A stretch of DNA of 64,000 nt from NCBI GenBank assembly GCA_032718475.1, contig JAUCBJ010007946.1, positions 43,152 to 107,151 of the forward strand, written 5' to 3'. This document shows positions 21,873 through 34,897 of this stretch, piece by piece. The position numbers were made by a program, and so were the translations under genes. Below the pieces are notes generated by a model that made no database searches, had not been told where the DNA came from, and saw only the letters and a program-made list of their open reading frames with translations. Origin of the DNA: Nemertoderma westbladi. Lineage: Eukaryota; Xenacoelomorpha; Nemertodermatida; Nemertodermatidae. The stretch's first letter is position 1. Every line of letters begins with the position of its first letter.

Positions 21873-22654
21873 TATTGATAGTAACAATGTGTTGGCAAGC
21901 TGTATTTTTCGAGGTGTTTGTTATTATAGATTTATTATAGGAAGGGCTAATATAATGGCAGCTGGCTTTGAAATTAATACTCCATATCTCAAGAACCTGT
22001 GGCCTAGTGGTTGTAGTCTCGGCTTCCACCTCGAGGTCCCAGGTTCGAATCCGACACCACGCTGATGAGACCCAGTAAGGTCGAAACGCGTACGTGGTTT
22101 GGAGAGATATGAGATATTAATTTCAAGAAAAATTACGCGATTCTTAAATTTGTACACTACCCGGTTAAAAAGTACGCATGTGATTGGATTAGTCCTAAAA
22201 TTGCGCCAATAAAAGATAAGCTATTTTCGGTAAAATAAACTTATCATTCGAGGTAAAGACCCCTAGATCCCTTCCTATAATAACATTGTTACTATCAATA
22301 ATCAAAAACTCAGGGGCTAATATAATGGCAGCTGGCTTTGAAATTAATACTCCATATCTCAAGAACCTGTGGCCTAGTGGTTGTAGTCTCGGCTTCCACC
22401 TCGAGGTCCCAGGTTCGAATCCGACACCACGCTGATGAGACCCAGTAAGGTCGAAACGCGTACGTGGTTTGGAGAGATATGAGATATTAATTTCAAGAAA
22501 AATTACGCGATTCTTAAATTTGTACACTACCCGGTTAAAAAGTACGCATGTGATTGGATTAGTCCTAAAATTGCGCCAATAAAAGATAAGCTATTTTCGG
22601 TAAAATAAACTTATCATTCGAGGTAAAGACCCCTAGATCCCTTCCTATAATAAA
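21873..22654. mobile_element. TIR element with two tandem tRNA-like units, inserted in the 33-bp array
   Basis: The left end (21873-about 21947), starting TATTGATAGTAACAA, is the reverse complement of the right end of the 412-bp unit found at 1-1880, giving a TIR of about 70-75 bp. Two copies of a 370-bp unit follow (landmark TAATATAATGGCAGC at 21949 and 22319), each with the same A and B boxes. The right TIR is missing after CTTCCTATAATAAAT. TTATTATTTAC stands on both sides of the insert, possibly a target duplication or simply flanking array units. The unit differs from the 412-bp version mainly by loss of part of the TIR-derived segment. Confidence 0.8.
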
Positions 22655-24999
22655 TTTATTATTTACTGGTTCCCAAACTAAAGGTTAGTTATTATTTACG
22701 GGTTCCCAAACTAAAGTTTGGTTATTATTTACGGGTTCCCAAACTAAAGGTTGGTTATTATTTTCGGATTCCCAAACTAAAGGTTAGTTATTATTTACGG
22801 GTTCCCAAACTAAAGGTTAGTTATTATTTACGGGTTCCCAAACTAAAGGTTGGTTATTATTTTCGGATTCCCAAACTAAAGGTTAGTTATTATTTACGGG
22901 TTCCCAAACTAAAGTATAGTTATTATTTACGGGTTCCCAAACTAAAGGTTAGTTATTATTTACGGGTTCCCAAACTAAAGTTTAGTTATTATTTACGGGT
23001 TCCCAAACTAAAGGTTAGTTATTATTTACGGGTTCCCAAACTAAAGGTTAGTTATTATTTACGGGTTCCCAAACTAAAGGTTAGTTATTATTTACGGGTT
23101 CCCAAACTAAAGGTTGGTTATTATTTACGGGTTCCCAAACTAAAGTATAGTTATTATTTACGGGTTCCCAAACTAAAGGTTAGTTATTATTTACGGGTTC
23201 CCAAACTAAAGTATAGTTATTATTTACGGGTTCCCAAACTAAAGGTTAGTTATTATTTACGGGTTCCCAAACTAAAGGTTAGTTATTATTTACGGGTTCC
23301 CAAACTAAAGGTGGGTTATTATATTTACGGGTTCCCAAACTAAAGGTGGGTTATTATATTTACGGGTTCCCAAACTAAAGTTTGGTTATTATTTACGGGT
23401 TCCCAAACTAAAGGTTGGTTATTATTTACGGGTTCCCAAACTAAAGGTTAGTTATTATTTACGGGTTCCCAAACTAAAGGTGGGTTATTATATTTACGGG
23501 TTCCCAAACTAAAGGTGGGTTATTATATTTACGGGTTCCCAAACTAAAGTTTGGTTATTATTTACGGGTTCCCAAACTAAAGGTTGGTTATTATTTACGG
23601 GTTCCCAAACTAAAGGTTAGTTATTATTTACGGGTTCCCAAACTAAAGGTGGGTTATTATATTTACGGGTTCCCAAACTAAAGGTTAGTTATTATTTACG
23701 GGTTCCCAAACTAAAGGTTAGTTATTATTTACGGGTTCCCAAACTAAAGGTTAGTTATTATTTTCGGATTCCCAAACTAAAGGTTAGTTATTATTTACGG
23801 GTTCCCAAACTAAAGTATAGTTATTATTTACGGGTTCCCAAACTAAAGTATAGTTATTATTTACGGGTTCCCAAACTAAAGGTTAGTTATTATTTACGGG
23901 TTCCCAAACTAAAGGTTGGTTATTATTTACGGGTTCCCAAACTAAAGGTTAGTTATTATTTACGGGTTCCCAAACTAAAGGTTAGTTATTATTTACGGGT
24001 TCCCAAAGTAAAGGTTAGTTATTATTTACGGGTTCCCAAACTAAAGGTTAGTTATTATTTACGGGTTCCCAAACTAAAGGTTAGTTATTATTTACGGGTT
24101 CCCAAACTAAAGGTTAGTTATTATTTACGGGTTCCCAAACTAAAGGTTAGTTATTATTTACGGGTTCCCAAACTAAAGGTTAGTTATTATTTACGGGTTC
24201 CCAAACTAAAGGTTAGTTATTATTTACGGGTTCCCAAACTAAAGGTTAGTTATTATTTACGGGTTCCCAAACTAAAGTATAGTTATTATTTACGGGTTCC
24301 CAAACTAAAGTATAGTTATTATTTACGGGTTCCCAAACTAAAGGTTAGTTATTATTTACGGGTTCCCAAACTAAAGGTTGGTTATTATTTACGGGTTCCC
24401 AAACTAAAGTTTGGTTATTATTTACGGGTTCCCAAACTAAAGGTTAGTTATTATTTACGGGTTCCCAAACTAAAGTTTGGTTATTATTTACGGGTTCCCA
24501 AACTAAAGGATAGTTATTATTTACGGGTTCCCAAACTAAAGTATAGTTATTATTTACGGGTTCCCAAACTAAAGTATAGTTATTATTTACGGGTTCCCAA
24601 ACTAAAGGTTGGTTATTATTTACGGGTTCCCAAACTAAAGGTTAGTTATTATTTACGGGTTCCCAAACTAAAGGTTGGTTATTATTTTCGGATTCCCAAA
24701 CTAAAGGTTAGTTATTATTTACGGGTTCCCAAACTAAAGGTTAGTTATTATTTACGGGTTCCCAAACTAAAGTTTGGTTATTATTTACGGGTTCCCAAAC
24801 TAAAGGTTAGTTATTATTTACGGGTTCCCAAACTAAAGGTTAGTTATTATTTACGGGTTCCCAAACTAAAGTATAGTTATTATTTACGGGTTCCCAAACT
24901 AAAGGTTAGTTATTATTTACGGGTTCCCAAACTAAAGTATAGTTATTATTTACGGGTTCCCAAACTAAAGGTTAGTTATTATTTACGGGTTCCCAAACT

Positions 25000-27900
25000 A
25001 AAGGTTGGTTATTATTTACGGGTTCCCAAACTAAAGGTTAGTTATTATTTACGGGTTCCCAAACTAAAGGTTGGTTATTATTTACGGGTTCCCAAACTAA
25101 AGGTTAGTTATTATTTACGGGTTCCCAAACTAAAGGTTAGTTATTATTTACGGGTTCCCAAACTAAAGGTTAGTTATTATTTACGGGTTCCCAAACTAAA
25201 GGTTGGTTATTATTTACGGGTTCCCAAACTAAAGTTTGGTTATTATTTACGGGTTCCCAAACTAAAGGTTAGTTATTATTTACGGGATCCCAAACTAAAG
25301 GTTGGTTATTATTTACGGGTTCCCAAACTAAAGGTTAGTTATTATTTACGGGTTCCCAAACTAAAGGTTGGTTATTATTTACGGGTTCCCAAACTAAAGG
25401 TTAGTTATTATTTACGGGTTCCCAAACTAAAGGTTAGTTATTGTTTACGGGTTCCCAAACTAAAGGTTAGTTATTATTTACGGGTTCCCAAACTAAAGTT
25501 TGGTTATTATTTACGGGTTCCCAAACTAAAGGTTGGTTATTATTTACGGGTTCCCAAACTAAAGGTTGGTTATTATTTACGGGTTCCCAAACTAAAGTAT
25601 AGTTATTATTTACGGGTTCCCAAACTAAAGTTTGGTTATTATTTACGGGTTCCCAAACTAAAGTTTGGTTATTATTTACGGATTCCCAAACTAAAGGTTG
25701 GTTATTATTTACGGGTTCCCAAACTAAAGGTTGGTTATTATTTACGGGTTCCCAAACTAAAGTTTGGTTATTATTTACGGGTTCCCAAACTAAAGGTTAG
25801 TTATTATGTTTACGGGTTCCCAAACTAAAGGTTAGTTATTATTTACGGGTTCCCAAACTAAAGTATAGTTATTATTTACGGGTTCCCAAACTAAAGGTTA
25901 GTTATTATTTACGGGTTCCCAAACTAAAGGTTGGTTATTATTTACGGGTTCCCAAACTAAAGGTTAGTTATTATTTACGGGTTCCCAAACTAAAGGTTGG
26001 TTATTATTTACGGGTTCCCAAACTAAAGGTTAGTTATTATTTACGGGTTCCCAAACTAAAGGTTAGTTATTATTTACGGGTTCCCAAACTAAAGGTTAGT
26101 TATTATTTACGGGTTCCCAAACTAAAGGTTGGTTATTATTTACGGGTTCCCAAACTAAAGTTTGGTTATTATTTACGGGTTCCCAAACTAAAGGTTAGTT
26201 ATTATTTACGGGTTCCCAAACTAAAGGTTGGTTATTATTTACGGGTTCCCAAACTAAAGGTTAGTTATTATTTACGGGTTCCCAAACTAAAGGTTGGTTA
26301 TTATTTACGGGTTCCCAAACTAAAGGTTAGTTATTATTTACGGGTTCCCAAACTAAAGGTTAGTTATTGTTTACGGGTTCCCAAACTAAAGGTTAGTTAT
26401 TATTTACGGGTTCCCAAACTAAAGTTTGGTTATTATTTACGGGTTCCCAAACTAAAGGTTGGTTATTATTTACGGGTTCCCAAACTAAAGGTTGGTTATT
26501 ATTTACGGGTTCCCAAACTAAAGTATAGTTATTATTTACGGGTTCCCAAACTAAAGTTTGGTTATTATTTACGGGTTCCCAAACTAAAGTTTGGTTATTA
26601 TTTACGGATTCCCAAACTAAAGGTTGGTTATTATTTACGGGTTCCCAAACTAAAGGTTGGTTATTATTTACGGGTTCCCAAACTAAAGTTTGGTTATTAT
26701 TTACGGGTTCCCAAACTAAAGGTTAGTTATTATGTTTACGGGTTCCCAAACTAAAGGTTAGTTATTATTTACGGTTTCCCAAACTAAAGGTTGGTTATTA
26801 TTTACGGGTTCCCAAACTAAAGGTTAGTTATTATTTACGGGTTCCCAAACTAAAGTTTGGTTATTATTTACGGGTTCCCAAACTAAAGGTTAGTTATTAT
26901 TTACGGGTTCCCAAACTAAAGGTTGGTTATTATTTACGGGTTCCCAAACTAAAGGTGGGTTATTATTTACGGGTTCCCAAACTAAAGGTTAGTTATTATT
27001 TACGGGTTCCCAAACTATAGGTTAGTTATTATTTACGGGTTCCCAAACTAAAGGTTAGTTATTATTTACGGGTTCCCAAACTAAAGGTTAGTTATTATTT
27101 ACGGGTTCCCAAACTAAAGGTTGGTTATTATTTACGGGTTCCCAAACTAAAGTTTGGTTATTATTTACGGGTTCCCAAACTAAAGGTTAGTTATTATTTA
27201 CGGGTTCCCAAACTAAAGGTTGGTTATTATTTACGGGTTCCCAAACTAAAGGTTAGTTATTATTTACGGGTTCCCAAACTAAAGGTTGGTTATTATTTAC
27301 GGGTTCCCAAACTAAAGGTTAGTTATTATTTACGGGTTCCCAAACTAAAGGTTAGTTATTGTTTACGGGTTCCCAAACTAAAGGTTAGTTATTATTTACG
27401 GGTTCCCAAACTAAAGTTTGGTTATTATTTACGGGTTCCCAAACTAAAGGTTGGTTATTATTTACGGGTTCCCAAACTAAAGGTTGGTTATTATTTACGG
27501 GTTCCCAAACTAAAGTATAGTTATTATTTACGGGTTCCCAAACTAAAGTTTGGTTATTATTTACGGGTTCCCAAACTAAAGTTTGGTTATTATTTACGGA
27601 TTCCCAAACTAAAGGTTGGTTATTATTTACGGGTTCCCAAACTAAAGGTTGGTTATTATTTACGGGTTCCCAAACTAAAGTTTGGTTATTATTTACGGGT
27701 TCCCAAACTAAAGGTTAGTTATTATGTTTACGGGTTCCCAAACTAAAGGTTAGTTATTATTTACGGGTTCCCAAACTAAAGTATAGTTATTATTTACGGG
27801 TTCCCAAACTAAAGGTTAGTTATTATTTACGGGTTCCCAAACTAAAGGTTGGTTATTATTTACGGGTTCCCAAACTAAAGGTTAGTTATTATTTACGGGT

Positions 27901-28700
27901 TCCCAAACTAAAGGTTGGTTATTATTTACGGGTTCCCAAACTAAAGGTTAGTTATTATTTACGGGTTCCCAAACTAAAGGTTAGTTATTATTTACGGGTT
28001 CCCAAACTAAAGGTTAGTTATTATTTACGGGTTCCCAAACTAAAGGTTGGTTATTATTTACGGGTTCCCAAACTAAAGTTTGGTTATTATTTACGGGTTC
28101 CCAAACTAAAGGTTAGTTATTATTTACGGGTTCCCAAACTAAAGGTTGGTTATTATTTACGGGTTCCCAAACTAAAGGTTAGTTATTATTTACGGGTTCC
28201 CAAACTAAAGGTTGGTTATTATTTACGGGTTCCCAAACTAAAGGTTAGTTATTATTTACGGGTTCCCAAACTAAAGGTTAGTTATTGTTTACGGGTTCCC
28301 AAACTAAAGGTTAGTTATTATTTACGGGTTCCCAAACTAAAGTTTGGTTATTATTTACGGGTTCCCAAACTAAAGGTTGGTTATTATTTACGGGTTCCCA
28401 AACTAAAGGTTGGTTATTATTTACGGGTTCCCAAACTAAAGTATAGTTATTATTTACGGGTTCCCAAACTAAAGTTTGGTTATTATTTACGGGTTCCCAA
28501 ACTAAAGTTTGGTTATTATTTACGGATTCCCAAACTAAAGGTTGGTTATTATTTACGGGTTCCCAAACTAAAGGTTGGTTATTATTTACGGGTTCCCAAA
28601 CTAAAGTTTGGTTATTATTTACGGGTTCCCAAACTAAAGGTTAGTTATTATGTTTACGGGTTCCCAAACTAAAGGTTAGTTATTATTTACGGTTTCCCAA
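25000..28700 (+). repeat. Higher-order repeat inside the 33-bp array (period about 926-992 bp)
   Basis: Two rare unit variants mark the copies. TTATTGTTTACGGG lies near 25441, 26368, 27359 and 28284; TTATTATGTTTACGGG lies near 25807, 26732, 27724 and 28651. The steps are about 926, 992 and 926 bp, that is 28 or 30 basic units, with the same order of variants between the markers. Confidence 0.85.
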
Positions 28701-31700
28701 ACTAAAGGTTGGTTATTATTTACGGGTTCCCAAACTAAAGGTTAGTTATTATTTACGGGTTCCCAAACTAAAGTTTGGTTATTATTTACGGGTTCCCAAA
28801 CTAAAGGTTAGTTATTATTTACGGGTTCCCAAACTAAAGGTTGGTTATTATTTACGGGTTCCCAAACTAAAGGTGGGTTATTATTTACGGGTTCCCAAAC
28901 TAAAGGTTAGTTATTATTTACGGGTTCCCAAACTATAGGTTAGTTATTATTTACGGGTTCCCAAACTAAAGTTTGGTTATTATTTACGGGTTCCCAAACT
29001 AAAGTTTAGTTAATATTTACGGGTTCCCAAACTAAAGGTGGGTTATTATTTACGGGTCCCCAAACTAAAGTTTGGTTATTATTTACGGGTTCCCAAACTA
29101 AAGTTTGGTTATTATTTACGGGTTCCCAAACTAAAGGTGGGTTATTATTTACGGGTCCCCAAACTAAAGTTTGGTTATTATTTACGGGTTCCCAAACTAA
29201 AGTTTGGTTATTATTTACGGGTTCCCAAACTAAAGTATAGTTATTATTTACGGGTTCCCAAACTAAAGGTTGGTTATTATATTTACGGGTTCCCAAACTA
29301 AAGTTTGGTTATTATATTTACGGGTTCCCAAACTAAAGTTTGGTTATTATATTTACGGGTTCCCAAACTAAAGGTTGGTTATTATTTACGGGTTCCCAAA
29401 CTAAAGTTTAGTTATTATTTACGGGTTCCCAAACTAAAGGTTAGTTATTATTTACGGGTTCCCAAACTAAAGTTTGGTTATTATTTACGGGTTCCCAAAC
29501 TAAAGTTTGGTTATTATTTACGGGTTCCCAAACTAAAGGTTAGTTATTATTTACGGGTTCCCAAACTATAGGTTGGTTATTATTTACGGGTTCCCAAACT
29601 AAAGGTTAGTTATTATTTACGGGTTCCCAAACTAAAGTTTAGTTATTATTTACGGGTTCCCAAACTAAAGGTTAGTTATTATTTACGGGTTCCCAAACTA
29701 TAGGTTGGTTATTATTTACGGGTTCCCAAACTAAAGGTTAGTTATTATTTACGGGTTCCCAAACTAAAGGTTAGTTATTATTTACGGGTTCCCAAACTAA
29801 AGTTTAGTTATTATTTACGGGTTCCCAAACTAAAGGTTAGTTATTATTTACGGGTTCCCAAACTATAGGTTGGTTATTATTTACGGGTTCCCAAACTAAA
29901 GGTTAGTTATTATTTACGGGTCCCCAAACTAAAGGTTAGTTATTATATTTACGGGTTCCCAAACTAAAGGTTGGTTATTATATTTACGGGTTCCCAAACT
30001 AAAGGTTGGTTATTATTTACGGGTTCCCAAACTAAAGTTTAGTTATTATTTACGGGTTCCCAAACGTTATTATTTACGGGTTCCCAAACTAAAGATTAGT
30101 TATTATTTACGGGTTCCCAAACTATAGGTTGGTTATTATTTACGGGTTCCCAAACTAAAGGTTAGTTATTATTTACGGGTTCCCAAACTAAAGTTTAGTT
30201 ATTATTTACGGGTTCCCAAACTAAAGGTTAGTTATTATTTACGGGTTTCCAAACGTTATTATTTACGGGTTCCCAAACTAAAGTTTAGTTATTATTTACG
30301 GGTTCCCAAACTATAGGTTAGTTATTATTTACGGGTTCCCAAACTAAAGGTTAGTTATTATTTACGGGTTCCCAAACTATAGGTTAGTTATTATTTACGG
30401 GTTCCCAAACTAAAGGTTAGTTATTATTTACGGGTTCCCAAACTATAGGTTGGTTATTATATTTACGGGTTTCCAAACGTTATTATTTACGGGTTCCCAA
30501 ACTAAAGTTTAGTTATTATTTACGGGTTCCCAAACTAAAGGTTAGTTATTATTTACGGGTTCCCAAACTAAAGGTTAGTTATTATTTACGGGTTCCCAAA
30601 CTATAGGTTAGTTATTATTTACGGGTTCCCAAACTAAAGGTTAGTTATTATTTACGGGTTCCCAAACTATAGGTTGGTTATTATATTTACGGGTTTCCAA
30701 ACTAAAGGTTAGTTATTATTTACGGGTTCCCAAACTAAAGGTTGGTTATTATTTACGGGTTCCCAAACTAAAGTTTGGTTATTATTTACGGGTTCCTAAA
30801 CGTTATTATTTACGGGTTCCCAAACTAAAGTTTGGTTATTATTTACGGGTTCCCAAACTAAAGTTTGGTTATTATTTACGGGTTCCCAAACTAAAGGTTA
30901 GTTATTATTTACGGGTTCCCAAACTAAAGGTTAGTTATTATTTACGGGTTCCCAAACTAAAGGTTAGTTATTATTTACGGGTTCCCAAACGTTATTATTT
31001 ACGGGTTCCCAAACTAAAGGTTAGTTATTATATTTACGGGTTCCCAAACTATAGGTTAGTTATTATTTACGGGTTCCCAAACTAAAGGTTAGTTATTATT
31101 TACGGGTTCCCAAACTAAAGGTTAGTTATTATTTACGGGTTCCCAAACTAAAGTTTGGTTATTATTTACGGGTTCCCAAACTAAAGGTTAGTTATTATTT
31201 ACGGGTTCCCAAACTAAAGTATAGTTATTATTTACGGGTTCCCAAACTAAAGGTTAGTTATTATTTACGGGTTCCCAAACTAAAGGTTAGTTATTATTTA
31301 CGGGTTCCCAAACTAAAGGTTAGTTATTATTTACGGGTTCCCAAACTAAAGTTTGGTTATTATTTACGGGTTCCCAAACTAAAGGTTAGTTATTATTTAC
31401 GGGTTCCCAAACTAAAGGTTAGTTATTATTTACGGGTTCCCAAACTAAAGGTTAGTTATTATTTACGGGTTCCCAAACTAAAGGTTAGTTATTATTTACG
31501 GGTTCCCAAACTAAAGGTTGGTTATTATTTACGGGTTCCCAAACTAAAGGTTAGTTATTATTTACGGGTTCCCAAACTAAAGGTTAGTTATTGTTTACGG
31601 GTTCCCAAACTAAAGGTTAGTTATTATTTACGGGTTCCCAAACTAAAGTTTGGTTATTATTTACGGGTTCCCAAACTAAAGGTTGGTTATTATTTACGGG

Positions 31701-34700
31701 TTCCCAAACTAAAGGTTGGTTATTATTTACGGGTTCCCAAACTAAAGTATAGTTATTATTTACGGGTTCCCAAACTAAAGTTTGGTTATTATTTACGGGT
31801 TCCCAAACTAAAGTTTGGTTATTATTTACGGATTCCCAAACTAAAGGTTGGTTATTATTTACGGGTTCCCAAACTAAAGGTTGGTTATTATTTACGGGTT
31901 CCCAAACTAAAGTTTGGTTATTATTTACGGGTTCCCAAACTAAAGGTTAGTTATTATGTTTACGGGTTCCCAAACTAAAGGTTAGTTATTATTTACGGTT
32001 TCCCAAACTAAAGGTTGGTTATTATTTACGGGTTCCCAAACTAAAGGTTAGTTATTATTTACGGGTTCCCAAACTAAAGTTTGGTTATTATTTACGGGTT
32101 CCCAAACTAAAGGTTAGTTATTATTTACGGGTTCCCAAACTAAAGGTTGGTTATTATTTACGGGTTCCCAAACTAAAGGTGGGTTATTATTTACGGGTTC
32201 CCAAACTAAAGGTTAGTTATTATTTACGGGTTCCCAAACTATAGGTTAGTTATTATTTACGGGTTCCCAAACTAAAGTTTGGTTATTATTTACGGGTTCC
32301 CAAACTAAAGTTTAGTTAATATTTACGGGTTCCCAAACTAAAGGTGGGTTATTATTTACGGGTCCCCAAACTAAAGTTTGGTTATTATTTACGGGTTCCC
32401 AAACTAAAGTTTGGTTATTATTTACGGGTTCCCAAACTAAAGGTGGGTTATTATTTACGGGTCCCCAAACTAAAGTTTGGTTATTATTTACGGGTTCCCA
32501 AACTAAAGTTTGGTTATTATTTACGGGTTCCCAAACTAAAGTATAGTTATTATTTACGGGTTCCCAAACTAAAGGTTGGTTATTATATTTACGGGTTCCC
32601 AAACTAAAGTTTGGTTATTATATTTACGGGTTCCCAAACTAAAGTTTGGTTATTATATTTACGGGTTCCCAAACTAAAGGTTGGTTATTATTTACGGGTT
32701 CCCAAACTAAAGTTTAGTTATTATTTACGGGTTCCCAAACTAAAGGTTAGTTATTATTTACGGGTTCCCAAACTAAAGTTTGGTTATTATTTACGGGTTC
32801 CCAAACTAAAGTTTGGTTATTATTTACGGGTTCCCAAACTAAAGGTTAGTTATTATTTACGGGTTCCCAAACTATAGGTTGGTTATTATTTACGGGTTCC
32901 CAAACTAAAGGTTAGTTATTATTTACGGGTTCCCAAACTAAAGTTTAGTTATTATTTACGGGTTCCCAAACTAAAGGTTAGTTATTATTTACGGGTTCCC
33001 AAACTATAGGTTGGTTATTATTTACGGGTTCCCAAACTAAAGGTTAGTTATTATTTACGGGTTCCCAAACTAAAGGTTAGTTATTATTTACGGGTTCCCA
33101 AACTAAAGTTTAGTTATTATTTACGGGTTCCCAAACTAAAGGTTAGTTATTATTTACGGGTTCCCAAACTATAGGTTGGTTATTATTTACGGGTTCCCAA
33201 ACTAAAGGTTAGTTATTATTTACGGGTCCCCAAACTAAAGGTTAGTTATTATATTTACGGGTTCCCAAACTAAAGGTTGGTTATTATATTTACGGGTTCC
33301 CAAACTAAAGGTTGGTTATTATTTACGGGTTCCCAAACTAAAGTTTAGTTATTATTTACGGGTTCCCAAACGTTATTATTTACGGGTTCCCAAACTAAAG
33401 ATTAGTTATTATTTACGGGTTCCCAAACTATAGGTTGGTTATTATTTACGGGTTCCCAAACTAAAGGTTAGTTATTATTTACGGGTTCCCAAACTAAAGT
33501 TTAGTTATTATTTACGGGTTCCCAAACTAAAGGTTAGTTATTATTTACGGGTTTCCAAACGTTATTATTTACGGGTTCCCAAACTAAAGTTTAGTTATTA
33601 TTTACGGGTTCCCAAACTATAGGTTAGTTATTATTTACGGGTTCCCAAACTAAAGGTTAGTTATTATTTACGGGTTCCCAAACTATAGGTTAGTTATTAT
33701 TTACGGGTTCCCAAACTAAAGGTTAGTTATTATTTACGGGTTCCCAAACTATAGGTTGGTTATTATATTTACGGGTTTCCAAACGTTATTATTTACGGGT
33801 TCCCAAACTAAAGTTTAGTTATTATTTACGGGTTCCCAAACTAAAGGTTAGTTATTATTTACGGGTTCCCAAACTAAAGGTTAGTTATTATTTACGGGTT
33901 CCCAAACTATAGGTTAGTTATTATTTACGGGTTCCCAAACTAAAGGTTAGTTATTATTTACGGGTTCCCAAACTATAGGTTGGTTATTATATTTACGGGT
34001 TTCCAAACTAAAGGTTAGTTATTATTTACGGGTTCCCAAACTAAAGGTTGGTTATTATTTACGGGTTCCCAAACTAAAGTTTGGTTATTATTTACGGGTT
34101 CCCAAACTAAAGTTTGGTTATTATTTACGGGTTCCTAAACGTTATTATTTACGGGTTCCCAAACTAAAGTTTGGTTATTATTTACGGGTTCCCAAACTAA
34201 AGTTTGGTTATTATTTACGGGTTCCCAAACTAAAGTTTGGTTATTATTTACGGGTTCCCAAACTAAAGGTTAGTTATTATTTACGGGTTCCTAAACGTTA
34301 TTATTTACGGGTTCCCAAACTAAAGTTTGGTTATTATTTACGGGTTCCCAAACTAAAGTTTGGTTATTATTTACGGGTTCCCAAACTAAAGGTTAGTTAT
34401 TATTTACGGGTTCCCAAACTAAAGGTTAGTTATTATTTACGGGTTCCCAAACTAAAGGTTAGTTATTATTTACGGGTTCCCAAACGTTATTATTTACGGG
34501 TTCCCAAACTAAAGGTTAGTTATTATATTTACGGGTTCCCAAACTATAGGTTAGTTATTATTTACGGGTTCCCAAACTAAAGGTTAGTTATTATTTACGG
34601 GTTCCCAAACTAAAGGTTAGTTATTATTTACGGGTTCCCAAACTAAAGTTTGGTTATTATTTACGGGTTCCCAAACTAAAGGTTAGTTATTATTTACGGG

Positions 34701-34897
34701 TTCCCAAACTAAAGTATAGTTATTATTTACGGGTTCCCAAACTAAAGGTTAGTTATTATTTACGGGTTCCCAAACTAAAGGTTAGTTATTATTTACGGGT
34801 TCCCAAACTAAAGGTTAGTTATTATTTACGGGTTCCCAAACTAAAGTTTGGTTATTATTTACGGGTTCCCAAACTAAAGGTTAGTTATTATTTACGG
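28284..34897 (+). repeat. 3.3-kb tandem duplication inside the 33-bp array
   Basis: The marker TTATTGTTTACGGG recurs at about 31591 and TTATTATGTTTACGGG at about 31957, each 3,306 bp after the previous one. Whole runs of variants are repeated at that distance: the frames at 29006-29571 and 32312-32877 are identical and exactly 3,306 bp apart. The second copy carries a few extra units near 34.1-34.3 kb. The right-hand limit is approximate. Confidence 0.85.
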
